Shown here in pieces: positions 42,053 to 53,224 of a stretch of DNA of 64,000 nt. The notes under the pieces are model-generated. The model had not been told where the DNA came from. It worked only from the letters and a program-made list of their open reading frames with translations, and searched no databases. The position numbers were made by a program, and so were the translations under genes. How positions within the stretch are numbered: the first letter of the stretch is position 1; every line of letters begins with the position of its first letter. The DNA comes from Limnohabitans sp. (GTDB lineage Bacteria > Pseudomonadota > Gammaproteobacteria > Burkholderiales > Burkholderiaceae_C), in assembly GCA_018882835.1 (NCBI GenBank), contig VERE01000007.1, positions 21,431 to 85,430 on the forward strand, written 5' to 3'.

Positions 42053-42941
42053 TCAACGTGTCCGTTTGGCCAAAGTGCTGATATGGCTGACCCCCGCTTT
42101 GTGGGCGGTCAATTCCATTGTGGCGCGCAAGGCCCCGGGTGTCGTCGATCCACACGTGCTGGCCTTGGGGCGATGGGCGCTGGCGGGGGCCATTTTGGGC
42201 TGGATCGCACGCCATGAGCTGTGGCAACACCGCAAAGACATATGGGCTGTCTGGCCGCAGTATTTGACGCTTGGCGCCTGCGGCATGCTGATTTGCGGTG
42301 CATGGCTTTATGTGGCCGCCCACACCACAGGGGTCATGAACATTGCCCTGATTTATGCGGCAGCCCCAGTGCTGATTTCTGTCGGGGCGGTTTTGTGGTT
42401 GGGTGAGCGCATGACAGTGCTGCAAGGCATGGGCGTTGGCATCGCCATTGTGGGCGTCTTGCATGTGGTGACCAAAGGCGAATGGTCGGCCCTGGCGCGG
42501 GTGGAGTGGGTGGTCGGTGATTTGTTGATGGTGGCGGCAGCCACAGCGTGGGCTGCTTATGCGTTGTTGCAAAAAAAATGGACCACCACCCTGGGATCCA
42601 CCGCGCGCCTGGCCTGTATTTGCATGGGGGGCATGGTTTGCTTGTTGCCATTCGCGATTTGGGAGTCTTTGCAGCCCCAAGCCCCCGCATGGTCAACCCA
42701 CGCCACCCTGTTGGTGATTGCAGCAGGGATCATCCCGGGCATCGGCGCCTATGGCATTTACGGGTGGGCCCAAAAAGTTTTGGGTGCCAGTCGGGTGAGC
42801 GTCACTTTGTACCTAGGTCCGCTCTGGGGCGCGCTGTCTGCATGGGGCGTCATGGGCGAGCCCCTGGGCTGGCACCATTTGGTGGGCGCCTTGCTGATCC
42901 TGCCCGGCGTGGCCTTGGTCACACAGTTCCGACAAAACTGA
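42042..42941 (+). CDS. DMT-superfamily (EamA) exporter
   Basis: About 299 residues with ten predicted membrane helices in two EamA repeats (VLIWLTPALWAVNSIVARKA; LTLGACGMLICGAWLYVA; NIALIYAAAPVLISVGAVLWLGE; second repeat GDLLMVAAATAWAAYALLQK to LLILPGVALVTQF). Members export amino acids or other small metabolites; none can be assigned. No ATG is near the first helix; TTG at 42042, preceded by AAGAGG, is the best start and overlaps dusA. Convergent with the GntR gene at 42993; a strong hairpin lies between. Confidence 0.88.
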   Translation: MLPDQRVRLAKVLIWLTPALWAVNSIVARKAPGVVDPHVLALGRWALAGAILGWIARHELWQHRKDIWAVWPQYLTLGACGMLICGAWLYVAAHTTGVMNIALIYAAAPVLISVGAVLWLGERMTVLQGMGVGIAIVGVLHVVTKGEWSALARVEWVVGDLLMVAAATAWAAYALLQKKWTTTLGSTARLACICMGGMVCLLPFAIWESLQPQAPAWSTHATLLVIAAGIIPGIGAYGIYGWAQKVLGASRVSVTLYLGPLWGALSAWGVMGEPLGWHHLVGALLILPGVALVTQFRQN

Positions 42942-42950
42942 AACGCGCAG

Positions 42951-42985
42951 TCATCGCGCACCCCAAAAAACAGGGTGTGTGATGA
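42951..42985. terminator. 13-base-pair stem-loop between convergent genes
   Basis: TCATCGCGCACCC (42951-42963) pairs with GGGTGTGTGATGA (42973-42985), with two G-U pairs and a 9-base A-rich loop. It lies in the 51-base gap between the exporter stop (42941) and the GntR gene stop (42993). No clear U-run follows, so termination for both directions is probable but not certain. Confidence 0.55.
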
Positions 42986-42992
42986 TGGAGGT

Positions 42993-43628
42993 TCAGGCCG
43001 CCGCTTGCAGGCCGTTTTGAAAGTGGGCTTGCATGCGCTGGGCGCTGGCGTGGGGGTCGCGTGCCAGCAGGGCCTGAACAATGCCGCGGTGCTCGTTCAT
43101 CGATTCTTCGATGCGACCGGATTTCAGCAGCGAGTTGTGGCGGTTCAGCTTCATCACCTTGCGCAAATCGGCCACCATCTGGTCACGCCAGCGGTTGTCG
43201 GCCAGCTCGAGCAAGCGGCGATGAAATTGCTCGTTGATCTCAAAGAAGCGGTCTCGGTCATGGCGCGCTGCTTCCAGCTCGGTTTGCAGATCGGCCAACT
43301 CCTGCAATTGCTGCGGCGTGGCTTTTTCTGCCACCACGGCAGCGGCGTCGGCTTCCAGCAAGGCCAGCAGATGGTAAACGTCCGTCAAGTCTTTTTCATT
43401 GACCTCGGTGACGTAGGCGCCACGGCGTACCTTCATGGTCACCAGGCCCTCTGCTGCCAAAACCTTCAAGGCCTCGCGCAGGGGGGTGCGGCTGATGCCG
43501 TATTCCTCGGCAATTTTCAGCTCATCGATCCAGCTTCCAGGCTCCAGTTCGCGCGAAAAAATGCGTTGCCGCAGCAGTTCTGCAACTTCTTCGTAGAGGG
43601 CGCGAGGGGTCAGGGTGAGGGCGGACAT
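42993..43628 (-). CDS. GntR family regulator (FCD subfamily)
   Basis: About 211 residues: winged HTH (LYEEVAELLRQRIFSRELEPGSWIDELKIAEEYGISRTPLREALKVLAAEGLVTM) and an FCD helical effector domain (DVYHLLALLEADAAAVVAEKA, HDRDRFFEINEQFHRRLLELADN, with metal-site-type Asp and His residues). It is divergent from the methylmalonyl-CoA mutase operon, which it probably controls in response to a propionate-pathway acid. The ATG at 43628 is chosen; a TTG seven codons upstream is open. The 87-base intergenic region is unusually AT-rich. Confidence 0.9.
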   Translation of the reverse strand: MSALTLTPRALYEEVAELLRQRIFSRELEPGSWIDELKIAEEYGISRTPLREALKVLAAEGLVTMKVRRGAYVTEVNEKDLTDVYHLLALLEADAAAVVAEKATPQQLQELADLQTELEAARHDRDRFFEINEQFHRRLLELADNRWRDQMVADLRKVMKLNRHNSLLKSGRIEESMNEHRGIVQALLARDPHASAQRMQAHFQNGLQAAA

Positions 43629-43657
43629 GGCATCAAATTGTAAGCTCAAATAATATT

Positions 43658-43685
43658 TTGCATCAATAATTATGAATGATATGAT
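43658..43685 (+). promoter_or_regulatory. Probable sigma-70 promoter of the methylmalonyl-CoA operon
   Basis: TTGCAT (43658-43663), a 16-base spacer and TATGAT (43680-43685, five of six consensus bases) lie 31 bases before the mutase ATG at 43716, in an AT-rich divergent region shared with the GntR gene. Confidence 0.5.
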
Positions 43686-43715
43686 TCTGACCGCCTGAAC
43701 ACACCTTGTCCTGCC

Positions 43716-45878
<2,163 letters not shown>

Positions 45879-45891
45879 TCCACCCCTGAGC

Positions 45892-46977
45892 ATGGCTGTG
45901 AGTTCGCTGCCTTCCTCCGCGTTGTTTGAGGCCATCGTGCAAGGTGGCGCGGCGGTGCAACGCCGCGGCATGGCCAAGGCGATCACGCTGCTGGAATCCA
46001 CGCGCGCGGACCATCGCGACCAGGCCGATGCCTTGCTGACCCAGCTTCTGTCCCAAACTGGCCGATCCTTTCGTCTGGGTATCAGCGGCGTGCCAGGCGT
46101 TGGCAAAAGCACCTTCATTGAAGCCTTGGGCTTGCACCTGATCGGACAAGGGCATCGGGTTGCCGTGTTGGCCGTGGATCCTTCATCCAGCATTTCGGGG
46201 GGCTCGATTCTGGGCGACAAAACGCGCATGGAGCATTTGTCGGTTCATCCCCAGGCCTACATTCGTCCCAGCCCCAGCAGTGGCACCCTGGGCGGGGTGG
46301 CCGAGAAAACCCGTGAGTCCATGCTGGTCTGCGAGGCCGCAGGCTATGACGTCGTGATTGTTGAAACCGTGGGCGTGGGCCAAAGTGAAACGGCCGTGGC
46401 CAACATGACCGACATGTTTGTGTTGCTGCAATTGCCCAATGCCGGCGACGATTTGCAGGCCATCAAAAAAGGCGTGATGGAACTGGCCGATCTGGTGGTC
46501 ATCAACAAAGCCGACCTTGACGCCTCTGCCGCCACGCGTGCCGAAGCCCAGATCACCAGCGCCCTGCGCCTGCTGGGCCTGCATGGCCATCCCGACCACG
46601 CCCACCATGTCGAGACGCTCTGGCACCCACAAGTGGTGCAAATCAGCGCCTTGCACAACCGCGGTGTCGATGCCTTCTGGGCCAAGGTCAGCGAATTTCG
46701 CGACCTGCAAACCCGCAACGGAAAATTGGCGGCGCGTCGCCAGCAGCAAGCCCTGTCGTGGATGTGGGAGCGCATTGACGCGGGCTTGAAGCACGCGTTC
46801 AAACACCATGAGGCAGTGCGTGATTTGCTGCCTGGCTTGACGGCGCAAGTCGTCAGCGGCCAACTGCCAGCTTCCACCGCCGCAAGGCAACTCCTTCAAC
46901 TGGCCAGCGTCATGTCGGGCGGCGACGCTGCGCGGCCATCTCGCTCTGAAACCGCTGCGTCCTCCGGGATGCGGTGA
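45892..46977 (+). CDS. meaB: Methylmalonyl-CoA mutase-associated GTPase MeaB
   Basis: A 361-residue G3E-family P-loop GTPase that gates cofactor loading and protects the mutase. Walker A is GISGVPGVGKSTFIE, followed by VAVLAVDPSSSISGGSILGDKTRM, SPSSGTLGGVA, the G3 motif VIVETVGVGQSE and the NKAD guanine specificity motif (VVINKADLD). Residues 1-45 are the usual helical N-terminus. Formerly annotated ArgK. It lies between mutase and pccB in the same operon. The last ~20 residues are low-complexity Ser/Ala and unassigned. Confidence 0.96.
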   Translation: MAVSSLPSSALFEAIVQGGAAVQRRGMAKAITLLESTRADHRDQADALLTQLLSQTGRSFRLGISGVPGVGKSTFIEALGLHLIGQGHRVAVLAVDPSSSISGGSILGDKTRMEHLSVHPQAYIRPSPSSGTLGGVAEKTRESMLVCEAAGYDVVIVETVGVGQSETAVANMTDMFVLLQLPNAGDDLQAIKKGVMELADLVVINKADLDASAATRAEAQITSALRLLGLHGHPDHAHHVETLWHPQVVQISALHNRGVDAFWAKVSEFRDLQTRNGKLAARRQQQALSWMWERIDAGLKHAFKHHEAVRDLLPGLTAQVVSGQLPASTAARQLLQLASVMSGGDAARPSRSETAASSGMR

Positions 46978-47012
46978 CGTTGAATACTTCATACCAACCC
47001 TAGAGAACCATC

Positions 47013-48545
47013 ATGCATGACATCATTGAACAACTGGAAAAAAAGCGTGCGGCTGCACGCTTGGGGGGCGGACAAAAGCGCATTGACGCACAGCATGCCA
47101 AAGGCAAGCTAACCGCCCGCGAGCGCATTGAGGTGCTGCTGGACGAGGGCACCTTTGAAGAGTGGGATATGTTTGTCGAGCACCGTTGCACGGACTTCGG
47201 CATGGAAGACAACAAGATCCCGGGCGATGGCGTGGTCACCGGTTACGGCATGATCAATGGTCGCCTGGTGTTTGTGTTCAGCCAGGACTTCACCGTGTTT
47301 GGCGGCGCTCTGTCTGAGTCGCATGCAGAAAAAATTTGCAAGATCATGGACCAGGCCATGAAGGTGGGCGCACCCGTCATCGGTTTGAACGACTCCGGCG
47401 GCGCCCGCATCCAGGAGGGCGTGGCGTCGTTGGGCGGCTATGCCGAAGTCTTCCAGCGCAATGTGATGGCCAGCGGCGTGATTCCGCAGATCAGCATGAT
47501 CATGGGCCCCTCTGCAGGCGGTGCGGTGTACTCGCCGGCCATGACCGATTTCATCTTCATGGTAAAAGACAGTTCCTACATGTTCGTCACTGGCCCCGAA
47601 GTGGTCAAGACCGTGACGCACGAGGAGGTCACTGCAGAAGAGCTGGGCGGTGCCCTGACACACACCACCAAGAGTGGCGTGGCGGACATGTCATTCGAGA
47701 ACGACGTAGAGGCCTTGCTGATGCTGCGCCGCCTCTACAACTACCTGCCTTTGAACAACCGCGAAAAAGCCCCGGTGCGTCCCAGCGGCGACCCCACCGA
47801 CCGCATGGACCTGAGCCTGGACAGCTTGGTTCCTGACAACCCCAACAAGGCTTACGACATGAAAGAGCTGATCGTCAAAACCGTTGACGATGGAGACTTC
47901 TTCGAGTTGCAGCCCGAATATGCCAAAAACATCCTGATCGGCTTCGCCCGCATGGGCGGACAGACCGTCGGTATTGTGGCCAACCAGCCTTTGGTGCTGG
48001 CCGGTTGCCTGGACATCAAGAGCTCGATCAAGGCCGCGCGCTTTGTGCGCTTTTGCGATGCCTTCAACATACCTGTGGTGACCTTTGTCGATGTGCCCGG
48101 CTTCATGCCCGGCACCTCGCAAGAGTACGGCGGCATCATCAAGCATGGCGCCAAACTGCTCTATGCCTATGCCGAGTGCACCGTGCCCAAAATCACTGTC
48201 ATCACCCGCAAGGCCTACGGCGGTGCCTACGACGTGATGTCGTCCAAGCATTTGCGCGGTGACGTCAACTTTGCCTGGCCCAATGCGGAAATTGCAGTGA
48301 TGGGCGCCAAGGGCGCTGTGGAAATTATTTTCCGTGAAGACAAGAACGATCCGGTCAAGCTCGCGGCGCGCGAGGCCGAGTACAAGGCCCGCTTTGCCAA
48401 CCCGTTTGTGGCCGGCGCACGCGGCTTCATTGACGACGTGATCCAGCCCCACGAGACCCGCAAGCGCATCTGTCGCTCGCTGGTCATGCTGAAAGACAAA
48501 AAGATCGATAACCCGTGGCGCAAGCACGGCAACATACCGCTGTGA
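47013..48545 (+). CDS. pccB: Propionyl-CoA carboxylase beta (carboxyltransferase) subunit
   Basis: A 510-residue acyl-CoA carboxylase carboxyltransferase with two crotonase-fold halves: [49 protein letters not shown] N half, [19 protein letters not shown], the second half [31 protein letters not shown] and [18 protein letters not shown]. The Asp in VTFVDVPGF is the kind of residue that tunes acyl-CoA choice toward propionyl-CoA in this family. It transfers CO2 from carboxybiotin on PccA. Operon member between meaB and pccA. Confidence 0.95.
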   Translation: MHDIIEQLEKKRAAARLGGGQKRIDAQHAKGKLTARERIEVLLDEGTFEEWDMFVEHRCTDFGMEDNKIPGDGVVTGYGMINGRLVFVFSQDFTVFGGALSESHAEKICKIMDQAMKVGAPVIGLNDSGGARIQEGVASLGGYAEVFQRNVMASGVIPQISMIMGPSAGGAVYSPAMTDFIFMVKDSSYMFVTGPEVVKTVTHEEVTAEELGGALTHTTKSGVADMSFENDVEALLMLRRLYNYLPLNNREKAPVRPSGDPTDRMDLSLDSLVPDNPNKAYDMKELIVKTVDDGDFFELQPEYAKNILIGFARMGGQTVGIVANQPLVLAGCLDIKSSIKAARFVRFCDAFNIPVVTFVDVPGFMPGTSQEYGGIIKHGAKLLYAYAECTVPKITVITRKAYGGAYDVMSSKHLRGDVNFAWPNAEIAVMGAKGAVEIIFREDKNDPVKLAAREAEYKARFANPFVAGARGFIDDVIQPHETRKRICRSLVMLKDKKIDNPWRKHGNIPL

Positions 48546-48565
48546 GCGCTGAGGAGAGACCGAAC

Positions 48566-50614
48566 ATGTTTACCAAAATCCTGATTGCCAACCGCGGCGA
48601 AATCGCTTGCCGTGTCATTGCCACAGCCCGCAAGATGGGCATCCGAACCGTTGCCGTTTATTCCGAAGCCGACCGTGAAGCGCGCCATGTGGCCTTGGCC
48701 GATGAGGCGGTGCTGTTGGGCCCGGCGCCCTCGCGTGAGTCGTACCTGGTGGCCGACAAAATCATTGCCGCATGCAAAGCCACGGGCGCGCAAGCCGTTC
48801 ACCCCGGCTATGGTTTTTTGAGCGAGAACGAAGACTTTGCGAAACGCTGCGAGGAAGAGGGCATTGCCTTCATCGGCCCCAAGCACTATTCGATCGCTGC
48901 CATGGGCGACAAAATTGCCTCGAAGAAATTGGCCAACGAAGCCAAGGTCAACACCATTCCCGGTTACAACGACGCCATCGAAAGCGCCGAAAAAGCCGTC
49001 GAGATTGCCAAAGGCATTGGCTACCCCGTGATGATCAAGGCCTCGGCAGGCGGCGGTGGCAAAGGCCTGCGCGTGGCATTCAATGACAAAGAGGCTTTTG
49101 AAGGCTTCACGTCGTGCCGCAATGAGGCCCGTAACAGCTTTGGCGATGACCGCGTGTTCATCGAGAAATACGTCGAAGAGCCGCGCCACATTGAAATTCA
49201 GGTGTTGGGCGACGCGCACGGCAATGTGCTGTATTTGAACGAGCGCGAGTGCTCCATCCAGCGTCGTCACCAAAAAGTGATCGAGGAGGCGCCGTCGCCT
49301 TTCATCAGCGATGCCACCCGCAAAGCCATGGGCGAGCAAGCCGTGGCCCTGGCCAAAGCGGTGAAGTACCAAAGCGCAGGCACGGTGGAGTTCGTGGTCG
49401 GCAAAGACCAGAGCTTCTATTTCCTGGAGATGAACACCCGTCTGCAGGTGGAGCACCCGGTCACCGAGTGCATCACCGGCTTGGACCTGGTCGAGATGAT
49501 GATCCGTGTGGCGGCTGGCGAAAAGCTGCCCCTGACCCAAGCCGATGTGAAGCGTGAGGGCTGGGCCATCGAATGCCGCATCAATGCAGAAGACCCGTTC
49601 CGTAACTTCCTGCCTTCCACCGGACGCCTGGTGCGCTTTCAAACACCTGAGCAGACGATGTTTCAGTCGGACACGACCCGGCTTCAGGGCGTGCGCGTGG
49701 ACACCGGCGTCACCGAGGGTGGCGAGATCCCGATGTTCTATGACTCGATGATCGCCAAGTTGATCGTGCACGGCCGTGACCGCAACGAGGCCATTGCCAA
49801 AATGAGAGAGGCCCTGAATGGCTTTGTCATTCGCGGCATCAGCTCCAACATTCCTTTCCAGGCGGCGTTGCTGGCCCACCCGAAATTTGTCACTGGCGAC
49901 TTCAACACGGGCTTCATCGCCGAGCATTACGGCAAGGGCTTCCGCGCCGAAGATGTGCCGCACAGCGACCCGAATTTCCTGGTGGCCTTGGCCGCCTTTG
50001 TGCGCCGAAAATCACGCGAGCGCGCTGCGACCATGAGTGGCCAATTGCCAGGCTACGACGTCAAGGTGGGCGAAGAGTACACCGTCATTGAGCTTGGCCA
50101 TGAGGGCCAGCACCGCTACATTGACGTCCACGTGGACGACTATCCCAGCAAACACGGTGTGGCAGTCATTCAGGTCGAGGGCAAGCGTTATGCCATTGAA
50201 AGCCACTCGCGCTTGAATGACATCCGCATCACTGGCAATGTGAATGGTCAGCCGTTCACCGCGCAAATTGAGCGTGGCACTCTGAAGAACCCGCTGGCAT
50301 TGCAAGTGCAACACAATGGCACCCGCATCGAGACCCTGGTGGTCTCGCGCCGAATGGCTGACCTGCACAAGCTCATGCCCTACAAGGCGCCGCCCGATCT
50401 CAGCCGCTTTGTGCTGTCACCAATGCCAGGTTTGTTGGTGGATGTGGCCGTACAGCCGGGCCAAAAGGTTCAGGCTGGCGAGCGCGTGGCAGTCATTGAG
50501 GCCATGAAGATGGAAAACGTGCTGTTTGCCGCGCAGGATGGTGTGGTCAAAAAAGTTGTCGCTGGCAAAGGCGAGTCGCTGACCGTGGACCAAGTGATTG
50601 TGGAGTTCGAATGA
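48566..50614 (+). CDS. pccA: Propionyl-CoA carboxylase alpha subunit (biotin carboxylase and carrier)
   Basis: A 682-residue subunit. Residues 1-450 are a biotin carboxylase ([25 protein letters not shown]-grasp [44 protein letters not shown]), then a BT domain, and the C-terminal biotinyl domain with the biotinylation site [10 protein letters not shown] (Lys about 22 residues... near residue 648). It carboxylates biotin with ATP and bicarbonate and passes CO2 to PccB. GAGGAG precedes the ATG; the stop overlaps the epimerase gene by four bases. Confidence 0.96.
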   Translation: MFTKILIANRGEIACRVIATARKMGIRTVAVYSEADREARHVALADEAVLLGPAPSRESYLVADKIIAACKATGAQAVHPGYGFLSENEDFAKRCEEEGIAFIGPKHYSIAAMGDKIASKKLANEAKVNTIPGYNDAIESAEKAVEIAKGIGYPVMIKASAGGGGKGLRVAFNDKEAFEGFTSCRNEARNSFGDDRVFIEKYVEEPRHIEIQVLGDAHGNVLYLNERECSIQRRHQKVIEEAPSPFISDATRKAMGEQAVALAKAVKYQSAGTVEFVVGKDQSFYFLEMNTRLQVEHPVTECITGLDLVEMMIRVAAGEKLPLTQADVKREGWAIECRINAEDPFRNFLPSTGRLVRFQTPEQTMFQSDTTRLQGVRVDTGVTEGGEIPMFYDSMIAKLIVHGRDRNEAIAKMREALNGFVIRGISSNIPFQAALLAHPKFVTGDFNTGFIAEHYGKGFRAEDVPHSDPNFLVALAAFVRRKSRERAATMSGQLPGYDVKVGEEYTVIELGHEGQHRYIDVHVDDYPSKHGVAVIQVEGKRYAIESHSRLNDIRITGNVNGQPFTAQIERGTLKNPLALQVQHNGTRIETLVVSRRMADLHKLMPYKAPPDLSRFVLSPMPGLLVDVAVQPGQKVQAGERVAVIEAMKMENVLFAAQDGVVKKVVAGKGESLTVDQVIVEFE

Positions 50615-51090
50615 GCCAACGTCCTTTCAAAGTGCTGGGCATCCAGCAAATTGCGATCGGTGGCCCTGACAAAGGTCGCTTGCAAAAGCTATGGGTTGAC
50701 ATGTTCGGCCTGGAGGTGACCGGCACCTTTCGCAGCGAACGTGAAAATGTGGACGAAGACATTTGCGCCATCGGGAGCGGGCCGTTCAAGGTGGAAGTGG
50801 ACTTGATGCAACCGCTCGATCCTGAAAAAAAACCGGCCGTGCACACCACGCCCCTGAACCATGTGGGCCTGTGGATCGATGACTTGCCACTGGCGGTTCA
50901 GTGGTTGAGCGCGCAAGGCGTGCGTTTTGCGCCGGGGGGCATTCGCAAAGGTGCCGCAGGTTTCGACATTTGCTTTGTGCACCCCAAAGGCAATGACGAA
51001 TTGCCCATTGGCGGCGAGGGCGTCCTGATCGAATTGGTCCAGGCCCCCCCCGAAGTCATCCAGGCCTTCAACCTTCTGGCTTCGCAATAA
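50611..51090 (+). CDS. mce: VOC-family protein, probable methylmalonyl-CoA epimerase
   Basis: A 159-residue vicinal-oxygen-chelate protein: [55 protein letters not shown] (His) and [23 protein letters not shown] (Glu), which supply typical metal ligands. The final GVLIELVQ block and position overlapping pccA make methylmalonyl-CoA epimerase the natural reading: it converts the (S)-methylmalonyl-CoA from Pcc to the (R)-form for the mutase. The first metal His of canonical epimerases (N-terminal HxGI-type) reads QQIAIG here, so a modified metal site is possible. Confidence 0.8.
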   Translation: MSQRPFKVLGIQQIAIGGPDKGRLQKLWVDMFGLEVTGTFRSERENVDEDICAIGSGPFKVEVDLMQPLDPEKKPAVHTTPLNHVGLWIDDLPLAVQWLSAQGVRFAPGGIRKGAAGFDICFVHPKGNDELPIGGEGVLIELVQAPPEVIQAFNLLASQ

Positions 51091-51095
51091 GGGCT

Positions 51096-51755
51096 TTATT
51101 GTCGCGATTTGGCGCGGGCGAGAGCGGCTTCGATGATGGCTTTTTTTCGGTCCAAAGCCGCACCATCGCTGGCAGACGTGTGGGTGTGCCCCGGCAAGTC
51201 CGCCAATTTGTGCTGCGCCTTGGCTTGTAGCCGCGCCTCGTGCGCCTGCGCTTCTCGCGCAAGGCGGAGGGCGCGAGCCTCATAGCGCCCGCGCGCCACT
51301 TCGGCCTGCGTTGCAGACCAGGCCTGCCAACCTGTAGCCTCACCGCTGACATTCTCCAGGCGAATGCAGTCCACCGGACAGACGGGAATGCAGAGCTCGC
51401 AGCCTGTGCAATAAGGCTCGATCACGGTGTGCATCCTTTTGTGCGTGCCCAAGATGGCATCGGTCGGGCAGGCTTTGATGCACAAGGTACATCCAATGCA
51501 AGTGTCTTCCTCGATCCAGGCCAGGGCGCGCGGGCCTTCGACACCATGCTCTGGGCTCAAAGGCAAGCTTGGTCGGCCGGTGATGCGAGACAAACGTTCA
51601 ATGCCTTCTTGGCCACCGGGGGGGCACTGATTGAGGGGCGCTTGCGAATCGGCAATTGCTTGCGCGTAGGCTGCACAATCGGGAAAACCGCATCGCGTGC
51701 ACTGTGTTTGCGGCAAGGCCGCTAACACCAGGTCACGCAGGGTGGGGTGAGCCAT
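51096..51755 (-). CDS. RnfB/RsxB-like ferredoxin, orphan
   Basis: A 219-residue iron-sulphur protein. The N-terminal domain has the Fe-S motif LPQTQCTRCGFPDCAAYAQAIA...NQCPPGG (4 Cys, residues ~19-50), followed by two 4Fe-4S ferredoxin motifs CIGCTLCIKACP (about 93-104) and CTGCELCIPVCP (about 123-134). This is the RnfB/RsxB pattern, but the N-terminal membrane anchor is absent and no other rnf gene is in the window, so it is likely a soluble electron carrier. The C-terminus is Ala/Arg-rich and helical. Its start overlaps the PHA depolymerase stop by one base (TGATG). Confidence 0.85.
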   Translation of the reverse strand: MAHPTLRDLVLAALPQTQCTRCGFPDCAAYAQAIADSQAPLNQCPPGGQEGIERLSRITGRPSLPLSPEHGVEGPRALAWIEEDTCIGCTLCIKACPTDAILGTHKRMHTVIEPYCTGCELCIPVCPVDCIRLENVSGEATGWQAWSATQAEVARGRYEARALRLAREAQAHEARLQAKAQHKLADLPGHTHTSASDGAALDRKKAIIEAALARAKSRQ

Positions 51756-53128
51756 CAAGCCTTGCGTCGCGCAGCCGTTTTGCGTGCAGGCTTGGCTGCC
51801 ACTGTGGCTTTTTTCGCTGCAACGCGCTTGGGTTTTGCAACGGCCTTGACGGTTTTGCCAGCCTTGGGCTCGTGCTCCAGGATGAAGGCGCGCACATGGG
51901 GGTAAACCACCTCGCGCCAGCGTCGGCCGCTGAAAATGCCGTAGTGACCCGCACCCTTGGCCTCCAGATGATGGTGCTGGCGGCGCACGATGCCGGTGCA
52001 TAAATTGTGCGCTGCTTCTGTTTGACCAGATCCGGAAATGTCGTCAAGCTCGCCTTCCACGGTCAGCAAAGCCGAACGGGTGATGTCTTGCGGACGAACG
52101 CGTTCTAGCTCGCCCTGTGGATTGCGAACGTCCCAGGTGCCTTTGACCAACTTGAATTCCTGGAAAACGGTTTGAATCGTTTCCAGGTAGTAGTCGGCGT
52201 CCATGTCCAGCACGGCGTTGTACTCGTCGTAGAACTGACGGTGTGATTCTGCGCTGGAGTTGTCGCCTTTGATCAGGTCTTTGAAGTAATCGTAATGGCT
52301 CTTCAGGTGCCGGTCCGGGTTCATGGCCACGAAACCGGTGTGCTGCAAGAAGCCAGGGTAAACGCGGCGGCCGGCCCCCGGAAAATTCGACGGCACACGG
52401 TAAATCACATTGTTCTCAAACCAGTTGAAACTTTTGTTCATCGCCAGGTTGTTGACGGCTGTGGGCGACCGCGTGGCATCAATGGGACCGCCCATCATGG
52501 TCATGCTCAAAGGCGTCTGCTCACCACGTGAGGCCATCAAGGAGACGGCGGCCAAAACAGGCACCGTGGGCTGACAAACGCTCATGACATGGCAATGGCC
52601 ATAGCTGGCTTGCAAATGGCGAATGAACTCCTGGACATAGTTCACGTAGTCGTCCAGGTGAAACTCGCCGTCGCTCAAAGGCACCAGCCGGGCATTTTTC
52701 CAGTCGGTGATGTACACCTTGTGGCCCGTCAGCATGGTTTTGACCGTGTCTCGCAACAAAGTGGCATAGTGGCCTGACAAGGGTGCCACGATCAGCACCA
52801 CCGGCTGGTCTTTCAGCTTGTTCAAAGTGCTGGCATCGTCGCTGAAACGCTTGAAGCGGCGCAATTCGCAAAAGGGCTTGTCAATTTCAACGCGCTCATG
52901 AATGGCGACATCGACCCCATCGACAGGCACCGATTGAATACCGAACGCAGGCTTTTCGTAATCTTTGCCAAGGCGGTAAATCAGGTCGTATGTGGCCGAG
53001 ATGCGCTGCGATATTTGAGACTGCCCCAGAGGCGACAAAGGGTTGCTGTACAGCTTGGATGCTGCCTGCGCAAAGTCCGCGAATGGCTCCATCAGTGAGC
53101 GTTGCGTTTCGTAGATCTGGTAAAGCAT
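51755..53128 (-). CDS. phaZ: Intracellular polyhydroxyalkanoate depolymerase
   Basis: A 457-residue intracellular PHB depolymerase of the PhaZa type that mobilises granules made by phaCAB. Features: MLYQIYETQRSLMEPFADFAQAASKLYSNPLSP, VLIVAPLSGHYATLLRDTVKTMLTGH, a catalytic Cys segment MSVCQPTVPVLAAVSLMAS, Asp in LTVEGELDDISGSGQT and His in KGAGHYGIFSGRRWREVVYP. The last ~35 residues (AKPKRVAAKKATVAAKPARKTAARRKA-like) are a Lys/Ala-rich tail resembling histone-H1-like C-termini, which could bind DNA or the granule surface. An inverted-repeat region upstream may hold a PhaR site. Confidence 0.93.
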   Translation of the reverse strand: MLYQIYETQRSLMEPFADFAQAASKLYSNPLSPLGQSQISQRISATYDLIYRLGKDYEKPAFGIQSVPVDGVDVAIHERVEIDKPFCELRRFKRFSDDASTLNKLKDQPVVLIVAPLSGHYATLLRDTVKTMLTGHKVYITDWKNARLVPLSDGEFHLDDYVNYVQEFIRHLQASYGHCHVMSVCQPTVPVLAAVSLMASRGEQTPLSMTMMGGPIDATRSPTAVNNLAMNKSFNWFENNVIYRVPSNFPGAGRRVYPGFLQHTGFVAMNPDRHLKSHYDYFKDLIKGDNSSAESHRQFYDEYNAVLDMDADYYLETIQTVFQEFKLVKGTWDVRNPQGELERVRPQDITRSALLTVEGELDDISGSGQTEAAHNLCTGIVRRQHHHLEAKGAGHYGIFSGRRWREVVYPHVRAFILEHEPKAGKTVKAVAKPKRVAAKKATVAAKPARKTAARRKA

Positions 53129-53152
53129 GGAAGCAGCCTTGTGAAAGATATG

Positions 53153-53163
53153 TTGCAGTGCAA
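53153..53163. promoter_or_regulatory. TTGCA-n-TGCAA palindrome upstream of phaZ, PhaR-like site
   Basis: TTGCAGTGCAA, five-base arms around one base, lies 25 bases before the phaZ start on the minus strand, embedded in TATG...TATA. PHB-responsive PhaR regulators bind TGC-rich palindromes of this kind (CTGCnnnGCAG, TTGCAnTGCAA-like). Assignment is by resemblance only. Confidence 0.45.
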
Positions 53164-53180
53164 TATAGCAGGACTCTCAT

Positions 53181-53212
53181 TCGCAAATTGGAGTCTGCAC
53201 ACCAATTTGCGA
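53181..53212. repeat. 11-base perfect inverted repeat between aminotransferase and phaZ
   Basis: TCGCAAATTGG (53181-53191) pairs with CCAATTTGCGA (53202-53212) around a 10-base loop. It is 12 bases past the aminotransferase stop on the minus strand and 53 bases before phaZ. No T-run follows, so it is either a terminator without U-tract or a regulatory hairpin for phaZ. Confidence 0.6.
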
Positions 53213-53224
53213 GGCCTGCCGTTG

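Noticed and set aside
43629..43715. Cobalamin riboswitch in front of the B12-dependent mutase
   Set aside because: The gap of 87 bases is too short and AT-rich and no B12-box-like sequence is seen.
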